DNA from: Nafulsella turpanensis ZLM-10
Lineage (GTDB): Bacteria > Bacteroidota > Bacteroidia > Cytophagales > Cyclobacteriaceae
Length of the DNA stretch: 51,173 nucleotides
Reading direction: 5' to 3'
Assembly: GCF_000346615.1 (NCBI RefSeq)
Contig: NZ_ANNU01000059.1
Location: 1-51,173 of the forward strand
Within the stretch, counting starts at the first letter, position 1. The number at the start of each line of letters is the position of its first letter. This document shows positions 33,970-43,666 of the stretch, piece by piece. A program made the translations under genes and the position numbers. The notes under the pieces are model-generated. The model did not search any database and had not been told where the DNA came from. It saw only the letters and a list, made by a program, of their open reading frames with translations.

Positions 33970-34776
33970 ATGGTTCCTGTCTTAACAGTCATCATCATTA
34001 TTACCATTTCTGTATTGATTACCAAGGTGGCCACAATCGCCCTGATGCATACCGGGCTTTCGCGGCAATCGGCAAGGTTTCAGGCCACCACTGCCTTTAC
34101 GGGGGTAGGTTATGCTACCCAGGAGGCCGAGAATATTGTGAACCACCCGCTCCGCCGTAAAATTATTATGCTGCTGATGTTGCTGGGTAATGCCGGGATT
34201 GTGTCCGTCATGGCCAGCCTGCTGCTTACTTTTGTGGGCCCGCAGGAGCATGAGTATTCTCTGGGAGTTCGCCTGCTGATGTTAGGAGGCGGCATTGTTT
34301 TGTTACTTGTTTTCTTTAGCAGTAAGCTTGTAAACAGGGGCCTTTCCAGAATTATTCATTTTGCCCTGCAAAAATACACCCGGCTCGATGTGCAGGATTA
34401 TTCGGGCCTGCTCCATATAGCCGGTGGCTATGAAATCTCGGAAATATTTGTAGAAAAAGATGACTGGCTGGCAGAGAAAAGCCTGGCCGAACTGGCCTTA
34501 CCCAAAGAGGGCCTGTTTATCCTGGGCATCAACCGGAAAAACGGCACCTACCTCGGCATCCCGGGCCATCAGACCCAGATTTGCCCCGGCGATACGCTTA
34601 TCATCTACGGAAGAGCCAGTGCCATTAAGCGGATTAACAGCCGCAAGAAGGGAAGACTTGCTGACTTTGAGCGAAAGCTTTCAGAGAAAGAAAATAAACA
34701 GGTACGGAAGGAGGAGCAAAAAAAGGATATCGGGACTCAGCAGGAAAAGGAGAAGGAGTCTATTTCTAAGTCATAA
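33970..34776 (+). CDS. Membrane protein with TrkH-like pore segment and RCK_C (TrkA C-terminal) domain
   Basis: 268 residues. Helix 1 (about 1-25) leads into a segment like one TrkH/KtrB repeat: QSARFQATTAFTGVGYAT (about 36-53), with FTGVGY in the place of a K+ pore filter, then HPLRRKIIMLLMLLGNAGIV, a typical helix after the pore. A third helix is at about 97-115. The cytoplasmic part contains an RCK_C domain at about 140-220 (AEKSLAELALPKEGLFILGI, CPGDTLIIYGRASAIKRI). The last 40 residues are a charged tail. A full TrkH has four such units, so this must be oligomeric or only related. A potassium transport or sensing role is inferred. Confidence 0.78.
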   Translation: MVPVLTVIIIITISVLITKVATIALMHTGLSRQSARFQATTAFTGVGYATQEAENIVNHPLRRKIIMLLMLLGNAGIVSVMASLLLTFVGPQEHEYSLGVRLLMLGGGIVLLLVFFSSKLVNRGLSRIIHFALQKYTRLDVQDYSGLLHIAGGYEISEIFVEKDDWLAEKSLAELALPKEGLFILGINRKNGTYLGIPGHQTQICPGDTLIIYGRASAIKRINSRKKGRLADFERKLSEKENKQVRKEEQKKDIGTQQEKEKESISKS

Positions 34777-34810
34777 AAAAAGCAACACCTGAGTGAGGTG
34801 CTGCTTTTTG
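34776..34810. terminator. Bidirectional terminator
   Basis: Ten-base arms (34781-34790 and 34796-34805, one A-C mismatch) close a five-base loop, with A and T runs on the outer sides. It serves the convergent plus gene ending at 34776 and minus gene ending at 34827. Confidence 0.85.
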
Positions 34811-34826
34811 TCATTTATCAATTTTT

Positions 34827-36515
34827 CTAGTAGCCTGCGGCCTGACCATCTTTCCGGCTTTCAGAGGCCCCATAGTAAACCCCTTTATCCTCATCAAACA
34901 TAATGGCCTGGTAACCTCCATAAGCGCCAAGCGTAAACCCTACATCATGACCCAGCCTCATGAGCTCCCGAATGGTTTCATAAGGAAAACCAGTCTCCAG
35001 CTGCAAAATTCCGCCATCAGTCATTTTATAGCCTGTGGGCTCCGACGAACCTTCGTGATGAATGCGGGGTGCATCTCCTGCTTCCTGCAGGCCCATATCA
35101 AAGTCTACCAGGTTCATCACAATCTGGGCGTGGCCCTGGGGCTGCATGGCTCCTCCCATCAGTCCAAAGCTTATCCATGGACTTCCATCTTTGGTAATAA
35201 AAGCCGGGATAATGGTGTGGAACGGACGCTTACCCGGTTCAAATACATTGGCGTGCCCTTCTTCCAGGCTAAAAAGTTCGCCCCTGTCCTGCAGCATAAA
35301 GCCTAAACCGGGAGGTACCATTCCGGACCCCATCCCGCGGTAATTACTCTGGATCAGGGACACCATGTTCCCCGCCTCATCGGCTACGGTCAGGTAGATG
35401 GTATTTCCCTGCTCCAGCTTACCTGCATCATAAGAATTGGCCGCACGGTTCAGGTCAATTAACTCACGGCGCTCGGCAGCGTATTCTTCTGAAATAAGCT
35501 CTTCCAGCGGGATATCAACAAAGTCGGGATCGGCATAGAATTTAGCGCGATCTTCGAAAGCCAGTTTCTTCGCTTCTGTAAAAAGATGCACATGCATGGT
35601 ACTGCCAAAAGGGATGGTATCAAAATCATAGCCCTCGAGTATATTCAAAATCTGCAGGGCAGCCGTGCCCTGGCCATTTGGCGGGAGTTCCCACACATCG
35701 TACCCTCTGTAATTTGCTGAAATAGGTTCTACCCATTCAGAGGTGTGGCTGGCAAGGTCTTCGTAGGAAAGAAAGCCCCCCTGTTCCTGAATAAAATCGG
35801 CAATGGTCCGGGCAATATCACCCTCATAAAAGGCATCTCTGCCTCCCCTGGCAATCGTACGGAGGGTATTGGCCAGCTGGGGGTTCTTAAAAATTTCACC
35901 GGTTTCAGGAGCCTCACCGCCAGGCATATACACTTCCTTGAAATTAGGATACTTATCCATAAAATCAGCGCTGCGCCCCCAGTAGTAAGCAATCAGTTCA
36001 GTTACGGGAAAGCCTTCTTCTGCATATTCTATCGCTGGTTCGAGTACTTCCTCCATTTCCATACTACCAAAGCGTTCATGGAGAGCAAACCACCCATCAA
36101 CTGTTCCCGGCACAGATACCGGCAGTGGTCCGTGCGAGGGAATTTTCTCATATCCGTTCTCTTTAAAATAGGCAAGGCTAAGGCTTTTTGGGGAGCGGCC
36201 ACTACCATTTAAGCCATACAACTGTTTGGTTTCGGCATCCCATACGATGGCAAAAATATCGCCCCCAATTCCGTTACCTGTGGGTTCCATTAAGCCCAGG
36301 GCAGCATTGGCGGCAATGGCAGCATCTATGGCATTTCCTCCTTTTTGTAAAATATCTATGGCTACCTGAGTTGCCAGCGGATGCGAAGTGGCTGCCATGC
36401 CGTTTTGGGCAATAACCTCCGAACGGGTGGCAAAAAGCTTACCGGTTATTCGATCCTGTGCCTGTAACAGAAGCGGACTAAAGGTTAGCGCCAGAAAAAA
36501 GCAAATCTTTTTCAT
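34827..36515 (-). CDS. ggt: Gamma-glutamyltransferase
   Basis: 562 residues with a signal peptide ending LLLQAQ at about 20, so periplasmic. The proenzyme cleaves itself before the nucleophile Thr372 (GNTIYLTVADEAGN at 370-383). Substrate contacts follow in SLIQSNYRGMGSGMVPPGLGF (386-406). The large-subunit start AIAANAALGLMEPTGNGIGG (66-84) is typical. It removes the gamma-glutamyl group from glutathione and relatives. The stop lies close to the bidirectional terminator at 34776-34810. No promoter with perfect TAnnTTTG was found, though TTAGTTTG lies shortly before the ATG. Confidence 0.95.
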   Translation of the reverse strand: MKKICFFLALTFSPLLLQAQDRITGKLFATRSEVIAQNGMAATSHPLATQVAIDILQKGGNAIDAAIAANAALGLMEPTGNGIGGDIFAIVWDAETKQLYGLNGSGRSPKSLSLAYFKENGYEKIPSHGPLPVSVPGTVDGWFALHERFGSMEMEEVLEPAIEYAEEGFPVTELIAYYWGRSADFMDKYPNFKEVYMPGGEAPETGEIFKNPQLANTLRTIARGGRDAFYEGDIARTIADFIQEQGGFLSYEDLASHTSEWVEPISANYRGYDVWELPPNGQGTAALQILNILEGYDFDTIPFGSTMHVHLFTEAKKLAFEDRAKFYADPDFVDIPLEELISEEYAAERRELIDLNRAANSYDAGKLEQGNTIYLTVADEAGNMVSLIQSNYRGMGSGMVPPGLGFMLQDRGELFSLEEGHANVFEPGKRPFHTIIPAFITKDGSPWISFGLMGGAMQPQGHAQIVMNLVDFDMGLQEAGDAPRIHHEGSSEPTGYKMTDGGILQLETGFPYETIRELMRLGHDVGFTLGAYGGYQAIMFDEDKGVYYGASESRKDGQAAGY

Positions 36516-36633
36516 ATGTGAAATTCAAACTAATAATGGTTAAACCTTGAATATACACAAAAAGAAGGATTTGTAAAAGCTTAATATTCCTGCATCCTCT
36601 TCTTTTAGGAGAAACCTCAGCTGGATGGAAAAT

Positions 36634-36669
36634 AAAAAGGGCAATTCCCATACCCGAATTGCCCTTTTT
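36634..36669 (-). terminator. Terminator of glgX
   Basis: Perfect 14-base arms (36634-36647 and 36656-36669) around an eight-base loop. On the minus strand the T run follows. It lies about 90 bases past the glgX stop. Confidence 0.9.
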
Positions 36670-36757
36670 CTCTATATCAGTTTAACTTTCTTATTCCGGG
36701 CCAGAGCCGGAACCGGCAAGTCTCCTGCCTGATAGCTAATACCACTTTACTTAATGG

Positions 36758-38902
36758 TCACTTTTTCCTTTTTAGGAGCATCAGGGAACGTGCCTGTAGT
36801 TCTACTCCCTGTGACACCACCGTTCCTCTTTCCATCTTTTCCGGGGCGAAGGTATCTACCAATACCTCCCAGTCCCAGTGCTGCTGTTTAGTGGGGAAAG
36901 CGAAATGAATAGGCTCCCACCAGCTATTCACCAGCATGAGGTAAACACCGTCCTTAATTCGCCGGCCCCGCTCATTGTATTCGGCCATGGCCGGCCCGTT
37001 TAGCAGCATGCCCAGGCAGCGAACATATGAGGAGTTCCATTCCTTCTCCTTCATATCTTTTCCATCGGGCCGGAGCCAGCGAATATCCTTTACACCTGAA
37101 CCATGTACGGCCCTCCCTAAAAAGAAGCGACGCCGGCGAAAAACAGGCGAGTTCTTCCTGATTTCGATTAAGCGGCGGGTATAGTTAAAAAAAGCCTGCT
37201 GCCTTTCATCCCAATCCCAGTTAAACCAGCTGATTTCATTGTCCTGGCAGTATACATTATTGTTCCCTTCCTGGGAGCGGCCATATTCATCTCCCATACT
37301 AATCATAGGTACTCCCTGGCTAAGAATAAGGGTGGCCATAAAGTTGCGCATCTGGCGCTGCCGCAATTCAATAATGCTCTGGTCGAAGGTAGGGCCTTCC
37401 ACTCCACAGTTCCAGCTCTCATTGTGTGACTCCCCATCGTTATTCCCTTCCAGATTAGCCTCATTATGCTTTTCGTTATAACTAACCAGGTCGTGCAGCG
37501 TAAATCCATCATGAGCGGTTACAAAGTTGATGCTGGCGGTTGGCCGGCGCCCTGTATCTTCATAAAGGTCGCTACTACCGCTGAGGCGATTGGCCAGCTC
37601 TGCCACCTGGCTCTCATCTCCGCGCCAGAAGCGGCGTACGCTATCGCGAAACTTCCCGTTCCACTCTGCCCACAGCACAGGGAAGTTTCCAACTTGATAG
37701 CCTCCTTCACCAACATCCCAGGGCTCTGCAATGAGCTTTACCTGCGAAATAATAGGATCCTGATGAATGGTATCCAGGAAAGTAGATAACCTTCCTACCT
37801 CATGAAGCCCTCTGGCAAGGGTAGATGCCAGGTCGAAGCGGAAGCCATCAATATGCATTTCCGTCACCCAATACCGGAGGCTGTCCATCACCAACTGCAG
37901 GGAGCGCGCACTCAACATGTTTATACTGTTTCCTGTTCCGGTATAGTCCATATAGTACTGCAAAGATTGCGGTACAAGCCTGTAATAGGCATGATTGTCA
38001 ATCCCTCGAAAGCTAAGCGTTGGACCGTAATGGTTCCCTTCGGCGGTATGATTATACACCACATCGAGGATTACCTCAATGCCTTCTTTATGGAAAGTTC
38101 TCACCATTTCCTTAAATTCCTTCACCTGTTCTCCCATTTTTCCGGATGAACAGTATTCTGAATAAGGAGCAAAAAAACCAATGGAGTTATATCCCCAGTA
38201 ATTTGTGAGTCCCTTATCAACAAGGGTTTTATCATTCACAAAATGGTGGACGGGCAACAACTCCACTGCTGTAACTCCCAATTTTTTCAGGTATGCAATT
38301 ACAGGCGGCGCTGCCAAGCCTTTATATGTGCCCCGGATGGAGGGGTCAATTTCCGGATGCTGAATGGTAAAACCCTTCACATGAAGCTCATAAATAATAG
38401 ATTTATGCAGAGGAGTATTAGGCCGCTTCGTCCCCTGCCAATTGAAGCGGGGATCTATTACGACGGACTTGTTCATGCCCTTAGCACTGTCGCTGGAATC
38501 GAACTTTAGGTGCCGGTCTTCATCCTCGTCCTCTATGGGATAACCGAACATGGCATCGCTCCACTCAATTTTCCCGTTTATTGCTTTGGCATAAGGATCA
38601 ATCAATAATTTATTAGGATTAAATCGCATGCCGTTTTCAGGATCAAAAGGGCCATCTACCCGGTACCCGTATAATTGGCCGGGCTTTATCCCAGGTATAT
38701 AAACATGCCAAACGTGGTCTGTTTGTTCATTGATTCTTATACAGGCCTGCTGTTCTTCATCTGCATCGGAAGAAAAAAGACATAAGTGAACTTTAGTGGC
38801 ATATTCACTAAAGAGGGCAAAATTAACCCCTTTCCCATCATAAGTAGCTCCAAGAGGATAAGGTTTTCCTGGCCATATTTGTAGCTTTTTATCTTTTGGC
38901 AT
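36758..38902 (-). CDS. glgX: Glycogen debranching protein GlgX
   Basis: 714 residues. An N-terminal CBM48 domain (about 10-100, PLGATYDGKGVNFALFSEYA) precedes the GH13 catalytic barrel. Catalytic residues are visible: Asp357 in DGFRFDLAS, Glu393 in LIAEPWD and Asp465 in TAHDGFT. Further family text is WNGKFRDSVRRFWRGD and GYNSIGFFAPYSEYCSS-like. It cleaves alpha-1,6 branches of glycogen limit dextrins. No other glycogen gene is next to it, so it is probably a single unit with its own promoter in the 370-base gap to 39272. Confidence 0.97.
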   Translation of the reverse strand: MPKDKKLQIWPGKPYPLGATYDGKGVNFALFSEYATKVHLCLFSSDADEEQQACIRINEQTDHVWHVYIPGIKPGQLYGYRVDGPFDPENGMRFNPNKLLIDPYAKAINGKIEWSDAMFGYPIEDEDEDRHLKFDSSDSAKGMNKSVVIDPRFNWQGTKRPNTPLHKSIIYELHVKGFTIQHPEIDPSIRGTYKGLAAPPVIAYLKKLGVTAVELLPVHHFVNDKTLVDKGLTNYWGYNSIGFFAPYSEYCSSGKMGEQVKEFKEMVRTFHKEGIEVILDVVYNHTAEGNHYGPTLSFRGIDNHAYYRLVPQSLQYYMDYTGTGNSINMLSARSLQLVMDSLRYWVTEMHIDGFRFDLASTLARGLHEVGRLSTFLDTIHQDPIISQVKLIAEPWDVGEGGYQVGNFPVLWAEWNGKFRDSVRRFWRGDESQVAELANRLSGSSDLYEDTGRRPTASINFVTAHDGFTLHDLVSYNEKHNEANLEGNNDGESHNESWNCGVEGPTFDQSIIELRQRQMRNFMATLILSQGVPMISMGDEYGRSQEGNNNVYCQDNEISWFNWDWDERQQAFFNYTRRLIEIRKNSPVFRRRRFFLGRAVHGSGVKDIRWLRPDGKDMKEKEWNSSYVRCLGMLLNGPAMAEYNERGRRIKDGVYLMLVNSWWEPIHFAFPTKQQHWDWEVLVDTFAPEKMERGTVVSQGVELQARSLMLLKRKK

Positions 38903-39272
38903 ATCGCTGCATCATTTATTTAAGTCCTTGTGGCATTTTTTACCTACTAACACCCAATTAACGTGCATACACTGAAATAGTTAGGAAAACCCTTTATTGC
39001 TGCTCCATGCCTGCTATTCAAAAGTACACTGGCACTCTTTCACTCCTTTTAAAAAAAGAAAATTTTGGACTAAAGCCCGACCTGGCGAAGAAGAGCTACT
39101 TTAGCTGACAGCCCCATCTATCCTTGCATACATTCATACATTAACTTCTATTTTTTTTCATCCTGTTTAATTGCCGATCTTTGCCAATTCCGGAAAAAAC
39201 ATCCTGAAATTGTTGAGGAACCGCTAACCATACTATCATTACTCCTTCCACCACCATTTTACCTTTTTAGTC
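38903..39272 (+). other. Intergenic stretch between glgX and a GNAT gene
   Basis: 370 bases, no gene seen. A near-consensus -7 element GATCTTTG is at 39176-39183, but no TTTG is correctly spaced upstream. The glgX promoter on the minus strand was not found. Confidence 0.35.
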
Positions 39273-39683
39273 ATGGAAATTGTCTATATCATAGAGTCAC
39301 AACTGAAAGAAGAAGAATTCATCGAGGTCCTTCAGCAATCGGGCCTGGCAGAAAGACGGCCCATCCATCAACAGGAACGAATTAGTAAAATGTGCCGGAA
39401 TGCAAATTTGGTTGTAACGGCCCGCCTGGAAGGAAAACTCATCGGCCTTGCCCGCTCCGTAACCGACGGAGCCTTTTGCACCTATCTTTCTGATTTAGCC
39501 GTAAATAAGGAATTTCAACACCGGGGAATTGGCAAGGCCCTGATCCATAAAACGCAGGAAGCCGTTCCGGAGGCAACGCTTATTTTACTGGCCGCCCCCG
39601 CTGCAGTAGATTATTACCCTGAAATTGGGATGCAAAAACATGAAGCGGCCTTTATTTTAAAAGCTGACAAAAAGCTAAAATAG
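39273..39683 (+). CDS. GNAT family N-acetyltransferase
   Basis: 136 residues. The acetyl-CoA loop is VNKEFQHRGIGKALIHKTQE (77-96), with the Q-x-x-G-x-G/A type pattern as QHRGIGKA. The preceding strand LSDLAVN and the following ATLILLAAPAAVDYYPEIGMQKHE region complete the fold. The acceptor substrate is unknown. It is followed after about 140 bases by an outer-membrane barrel gene on the same strand. Confidence 0.93.
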   Translation: MEIVYIIESQLKEEEFIEVLQQSGLAERRPIHQQERISKMCRNANLVVTARLEGKLIGLARSVTDGAFCTYLSDLAVNKEFQHRGIGKALIHKTQEAVPEATLILLAAPAAVDYYPEIGMQKHEAAFILKADKKLK

Positions 39684-39823
39684 CCATTTAAATATGCCTG
39701 AGGCTTTTTCCCGAGTTCGATTGATAAAATTGGAAGCTTTCAGAACAAAAAAAATCAGGCAAAGAATTCCCGATTGGCACGGTTTTTCCATTATGCCTTT
39801 TAAACAAAGAAAATTTGAGGCGT

Positions 39824-40486
39824 ATGAAAAAGTTAGTGTTATTAATCGGAATTCTAGCTGCCGGCTTCCTGCAGGCGCAGGCACAACAAATCAGTGGCGG
39901 TATAAAAGCTGGCCTTAATGTATCGGGCTGGGATGGTGACGTAGGCCAGGTCCTTGGTGATATGCTGGGTGAAGCCAGTATCCTTCCAGGCACCATTAAG
40001 CAGGGCTACCATGTTGGCGGATTTTTATCTATACCGATGGGGCAGCACTTTATACTGGAGCCAGGGCTGTATTATTCTACCAAAGGAATTGAAGCCAGCT
40101 ATACCTATGAGGCAAACAACTTCCTGAAAGTAAAGGCGACGGTAACGGACGATGCGCACTACATTGACCTCCCACTACTGGCGAAGGTGCGGCTGGGAAA
40201 TGGCTTTCAGCTGTATGCCGGTCCTCAGCTATCATACCTGGTGGCCAATAAAATCCGTGGCGAAGCCGGCATTATGGGCTTCTCCTACGAACAGGAAATT
40301 AACTGGGACAGTGGCTTCCGTAAACTGGATTTCGGACTTACAGGAGGTTTAGGCTATCAGTTTGCCAATGGCGTACAGCTTAGTGCGGGCTATGACCATG
40401 GACTTTCATCGCTCGATGCCGGAAAAAGCAATATAGATGTATATAACAGGGTAGCGAAGTTTTCTGTAGGATATACCTTCAGGTAA
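39824..40486 (+). CDS. Outer-membrane beta-barrel protein (porin family, small)
   Basis: 220 residues from ATG 39824, with signal peptide MKKLVLLIGILAAGFLQAQA. The body has eight to ten amphipathic strands, with GGIKAGLNVSGWDGD at the start and text such as HFILEPGLYYSTKGIEASY, IDLPLLAKVRLGNGFQLYAGPQ and FDFGLTGGLGYQFANGVQL, which fit the Bacteroidota 'outer membrane beta-barrel' family. The frame extends a few codons upstream to a TTG, but that would put charged residues before the signal. It may be a structural or porin-like protein. Confidence 0.9.
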   Translation: MKKLVLLIGILAAGFLQAQAQQISGGIKAGLNVSGWDGDVGQVLGDMLGEASILPGTIKQGYHVGGFLSIPMGQHFILEPGLYYSTKGIEASYTYEANNFLKVKATVTDDAHYIDLPLLAKVRLGNGFQLYAGPQLSYLVANKIRGEAGIMGFSYEQEINWDSGFRKLDFGLTGGLGYQFANGVQLSAGYDHGLSSLDAGKSNIDVYNRVAKFSVGYTFR

Positions 40487-40592
40487 GGGCATACAAAAAA
40501 GGCAGAAAAGGGTTTGTCCTGTGGCGGAGGAGCTAAACCTGAGCCGAGAGGCTCCATGTCAGCTAAGCAAGAATGAACATGGCAGGTTACAG

Positions 40593-40635
40593 AAAAGAAG
40601 AGGGCTGTGGTAGTTACCATAGCCCTCTTCTTTTT
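40593..40635. terminator. Bidirectional terminator
   Basis: Fifteen-base arms (40597-40611 and 40616-40630, one G-T pair) surround a short loop, with A and T runs flanking. It ends the barrel gene (plus) and the M61 pseudogene (minus). Confidence 0.92.
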
Positions 40636-40654
40636 TACGGCAGAAATATTCATT

Positions 40655-42477
40655 TCACTTCACCTTACTTTCAAGCCATTCCTCCCGCAGGCGCAGCTGC
40701 TTTTTACCTGCCTTTTCCTGCGGCACCAGCTTTAGCTCCGGATCGGCCTCCAGTTCGAGCGTTACTTTTCTCTCTTCCCCAAAGCGACTATATAAAAGCG
40801 CTACTTCATCGCCTGCCCGGGAGCCAGCTAAAAGGCTGTCGAGCATTGCTTTGCTGTTAACAGCCTGTCCATTTAGCTGCAGCAGCACATCGCCCTTATC
40901 CAGCCCTGCCTCGTAAAGAGGAGTTCCGCGTAAAGTGTAGGAACCCAAAACCAGCTGGTCATTCTTTTCCTGCCAGTAAGCCCTTCCAAGACTACCTCTG
41001 TTCTGGTTTGCGGGCTCAAGGGCAATTCCCAGCCTGCTGAATAATTCTTTCATATCAGGCAGCTCGTTTCCATGGATATGTTTGGCAAAGAAGGTCTCCG
41101 CAAACTCACGACTGCCGCTATATTCGGCAAGGGCGGCCTGCAGGTTGCTTAGCGTATAAGGAATTTCGGACTCCCCGTAACGCTCCCATACAAAGCGCAT
41201 AAAGCCGTCGAGCGATTTTTCTTCAAATTCAGTCCTGAGGCGGAGATCCAGCGCCAGCCCCAAAAGTTCTCCGTAGCTGTAATAAGAAATAAAGGTATTC
41301 CCTCGGTTAACCGGATCTACCGAAACGGCCGCATCTACAAAAGGAGCCTGGTAGCTCATTTCTACCGGGGAATGCAGCTTGCTGCCGGGAGAAAGCAATA
41401 CATAATTCATGAGGCCCGAGAGGTTCTGCAGGTATTCTTCCATCGATAGTATCCCTGCTCTTACCAGCGTAAGATCGGTATAATAAGAGGTGAAGCCTTC
41501 GGCAAACCATAATTCACCCGACATATTCGTAGAAGTAAAATCGAATGGCTCCAGCGATGCCGGGCGGATTCGTTCCACATTCCAGGCATGGAAAAACTCA
41601 TGCGCCACAGTGCCGATATTATCTTTGGCACTGGTGGCTAAAGGTCGGGAACTGGTCACAATGGTGCTGTTCCGGTGCTCCATGCCATCGCCGGATGCCT
41701 CCGGAAGATAACTTACCAGGAAAGTGTACCGTCCAAAATCAAAATCGGGCAGTTCTCCAAATACAGCTTTTGCTCCTCCACAATACGGCGGGTCCATTCG
41801 GCATACCGATCCAGTTCTTCTTCCGTACCCTCATGGTGCAGCACCAGCTGTATTTCATAATCTTTGCCATTGGAAGAGGAGGTCCAGTTGCGCACATCAA
41901 AATCGCCGGCCTGTACAGGGCTGTCCATAAAATAATAAAGGTTGGGGGCGTAAAAAGCGGTATCGTTCAGCTGCTTTAGCTGTGTAGCCACTTTCCAGTT
42001 TTCCTGCTCATCCAGCTTAAAAGCCACTTCAATTGGCCGGTATTTAAGATCTTCTGAGTAGGCAAAGGTGGCCGGTATGTTCAGATGGGCCTGTCGCTCA
42101 TTTACGGCAGCGTAAGTTCCGTCGATGCGGTCGGCAAAAAGCGTATATTCAAAAAAAACCTCTCCGTTATGGCCTGCCACCTGCCATTCGTAGGGGTCGG
42201 GCCGGTACACTTCCAGTTCATTGCCTTCTCCATCAAAAGCTTTTACATCGTACACATTTTTAGCAAATTCATGAAGGGCATAGCGGCCGGGAGAACTGCG
42301 GGCCATTCGAACGGCTAATACCTCTTCCGGCAAATGGTTAAAATGCACCCTGATGCGCGCTTCGTGATGCTCCGCATTAGGGAAGGAAACTTCGTAACGG
42401 AGGGGCTCCTGGGCAGTGGCGCTTAACCAAAGGCTGCACAGCAACAATAAACTTACAAAAGACTTATAAACAGACAT
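40655..42477 (-). pseudogene. M61 (glycyl aminopeptidase) family protease split by a frameshift
   Basis: The minus strand encodes a single M61 peptidase in two frames. The first frame (42477 to about 41770) has a signal peptide (MSVYKSFVSLLLLCSLWLSA) and the N-terminal M61 domain. The second (to 40655) has the catalytic text GTVAHEFFHAWNVERIRP, with HEFFH and a Glu downstream as zinc ligands, then a PDZ domain at the end. Joining ends in EWTRRIVEEQK to AVFGELPDFDFG restores a normal protein of about 605 residues if one base is added. The break is at the A run that reads TTTT on the plus strand at 41768-41771: four bases where five would keep the frame. It may be a real mutation or a sequencing error in a homopolymer. 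No canonical -1 slippery heptamer is in phase. Confidence 0.9.
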
Positions 42478-42575
42478 AAAAGTGTAAGATTTTTCTTTAT
42501 CGAATAAATCTAATTATTTTCAGCTTAAACGAAGAATTTTCTTTATCTTTTAGATCTTTTAGCAGGAGAAAGGAA

Positions 42576-43169
42576 ATGAGTATGGCTTTTTTAGATGATT
42601 TGTTAAAACAGCTTTTCCCGGAGCCGAACCAAAATGAAGCTGTACAGGTAAAGGAGGAATTAAAACGGAACGAACGGTACCTTCAACATTATAAGGTGTG
42701 GAAGGAAAGCTCCTACCTGGCCGACCTGCTCAGGGCTGTGGAGGTTTCTTATCATTCAAAAAAAAACAGGAAGGAAGGGATGTATCATATGCACCTCTTC
42801 CAGTCCGCTCCGGCAAACGGCTTTGCCCTCTCCTACCATCCTGCCATTGGCGCCCGCTCCTTTCAGTTCCTGTTCGATTACCTGCGCGACCAGGTGCTCC
42901 AGCTCGATTATCGCCTGCAGAATACCGACCGTCATATCCGCGACCGTGGCACCTACGTGCAAACCACTGAAAAGCATTACCTCAAGCCCAACAGCCCACT
43001 ACATCAAAAGCTAAATAACCAGCGCTATGGCAACATACTGCTGGAGCATGTACTCATCGACCAGCAGCCCAGCTATCTTAAACTTCTGGTAAATGTTTAC
43101 TCCGACCATTTATTTACTGAAGCCCTCTCGTTCGACGATTTATTGAGTAAGCTTTTCAGGGTCAGCTAA
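42576..43169 (+). CDS. Conserved-looking cytoplasmic protein, function unknown
   Basis: 197 residues with a good ribosome site (AGGAGAAAGGA) before the ATG. There is no signal peptide or membrane segment. The middle contains a beta-rich part (YHMHLFQSAPANGFALSYHP, FQFLFDYLRDQVLQLDYRLQ), a basic loop HIRDRGTYVQTTEKHYLKP and another beta-rich part QRYGNILLEHVLIDQQPSYLKLLVNVYSD. I recognise no family. It has the look of a conserved Cytophagales protein, with a fold like a ligand-binding or RNA-interacting domain, but this is a guess. It is divergent from the M61 gene, sharing a 98-base gap. Confidence 0.72.
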   Translation: MSMAFLDDLLKQLFPEPNQNEAVQVKEELKRNERYLQHYKVWKESSYLADLLRAVEVSYHSKKNRKEGMYHMHLFQSAPANGFALSYHPAIGARSFQFLFDYLRDQVLQLDYRLQNTDRHIRDRGTYVQTTEKHYLKPNSPLHQKLNNQRYGNILLEHVLIDQQPSYLKLLVNVYSDHLFTEALSFDDLLSKLFRVS

Positions 43170-43295
43170 GTCAATTCCTCTAAGTTAATCGCTTTCTGTC
43201 CTTCTTTTCTTTTAATTCCGGCAGATATGTGCGAATTTGGTAACGGCTAAAAATATGGCCGGCTATTTCCGTTAACCCTGAAAAATTTCGACTTC

Positions 43296-43655
43296 ATGAA
43301 AAAACAAACAGTTGTTCTGTCCTTTATCCTTGTAGTGGTTTTAAGTGCTTTTACGGCTCCTATACAGTTCCTCAGCACTTCTATCCGTATTACGGTACTC
43401 GATGCATTAGGCAACCCTGTACCAGATGCTGAGGTAACACTTTACCATACCGAAGAGGAATACCGCCAGGAAGAAAATGCCGCCTCAGAAACCGTACTAA
43501 CCGACAGAAAAGGCCGGGTAAAAATTAAGGACCTTGAGCCAAAGGTGTACTTTGTTGATGTGGTAAAAGAGGAGATGACCAATGCAGGTGCCGGCGTACA
43601 AACCGATACCCTGCGCGAAGGGCGGATTAATAAAGTCAATATTATTATCGAATAA
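43296..43655 (+). CDS. Exported protein with carboxypeptidase-regulatory-like domain
   Basis: 119 residues with a signal peptide (MKKQTVVLSFILVVVLSAFT). The rest is one beta-sandwich unit: IRITVLDALGNPVPDAEVTLYHT, then VLTDRKGRVKIKDLEPKVYFVDVVKE, then RINKVNIIIE. This is the CarboxypepD_reg/SpaA-like fold often used to build surface or receptor proteins. A lone copy could act as a periplasmic partner. It is followed after 11 bases by the Nudix gene. Confidence 0.85.
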   Translation: MKKQTVVLSFILVVVLSAFTAPIQFLSTSIRITVLDALGNPVPDAEVTLYHTEEEYRQEENAASETVLTDRKGRVKIKDLEPKVYFVDVVKEEMTNAGAGVQTDTLREGRINKVNIIIE

Positions 43656-43666
43656 AAACGCCACCC

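Noticed and set aside
41700-41800. Programmed -1 frameshift for the M61 protease
   Set aside because: The text around the junction (CAAAAG) is not an in-phase X-XXY-YYZ slippery heptamer and no downstream pseudoknot was recognised, so a plain single-base loss is simpler.
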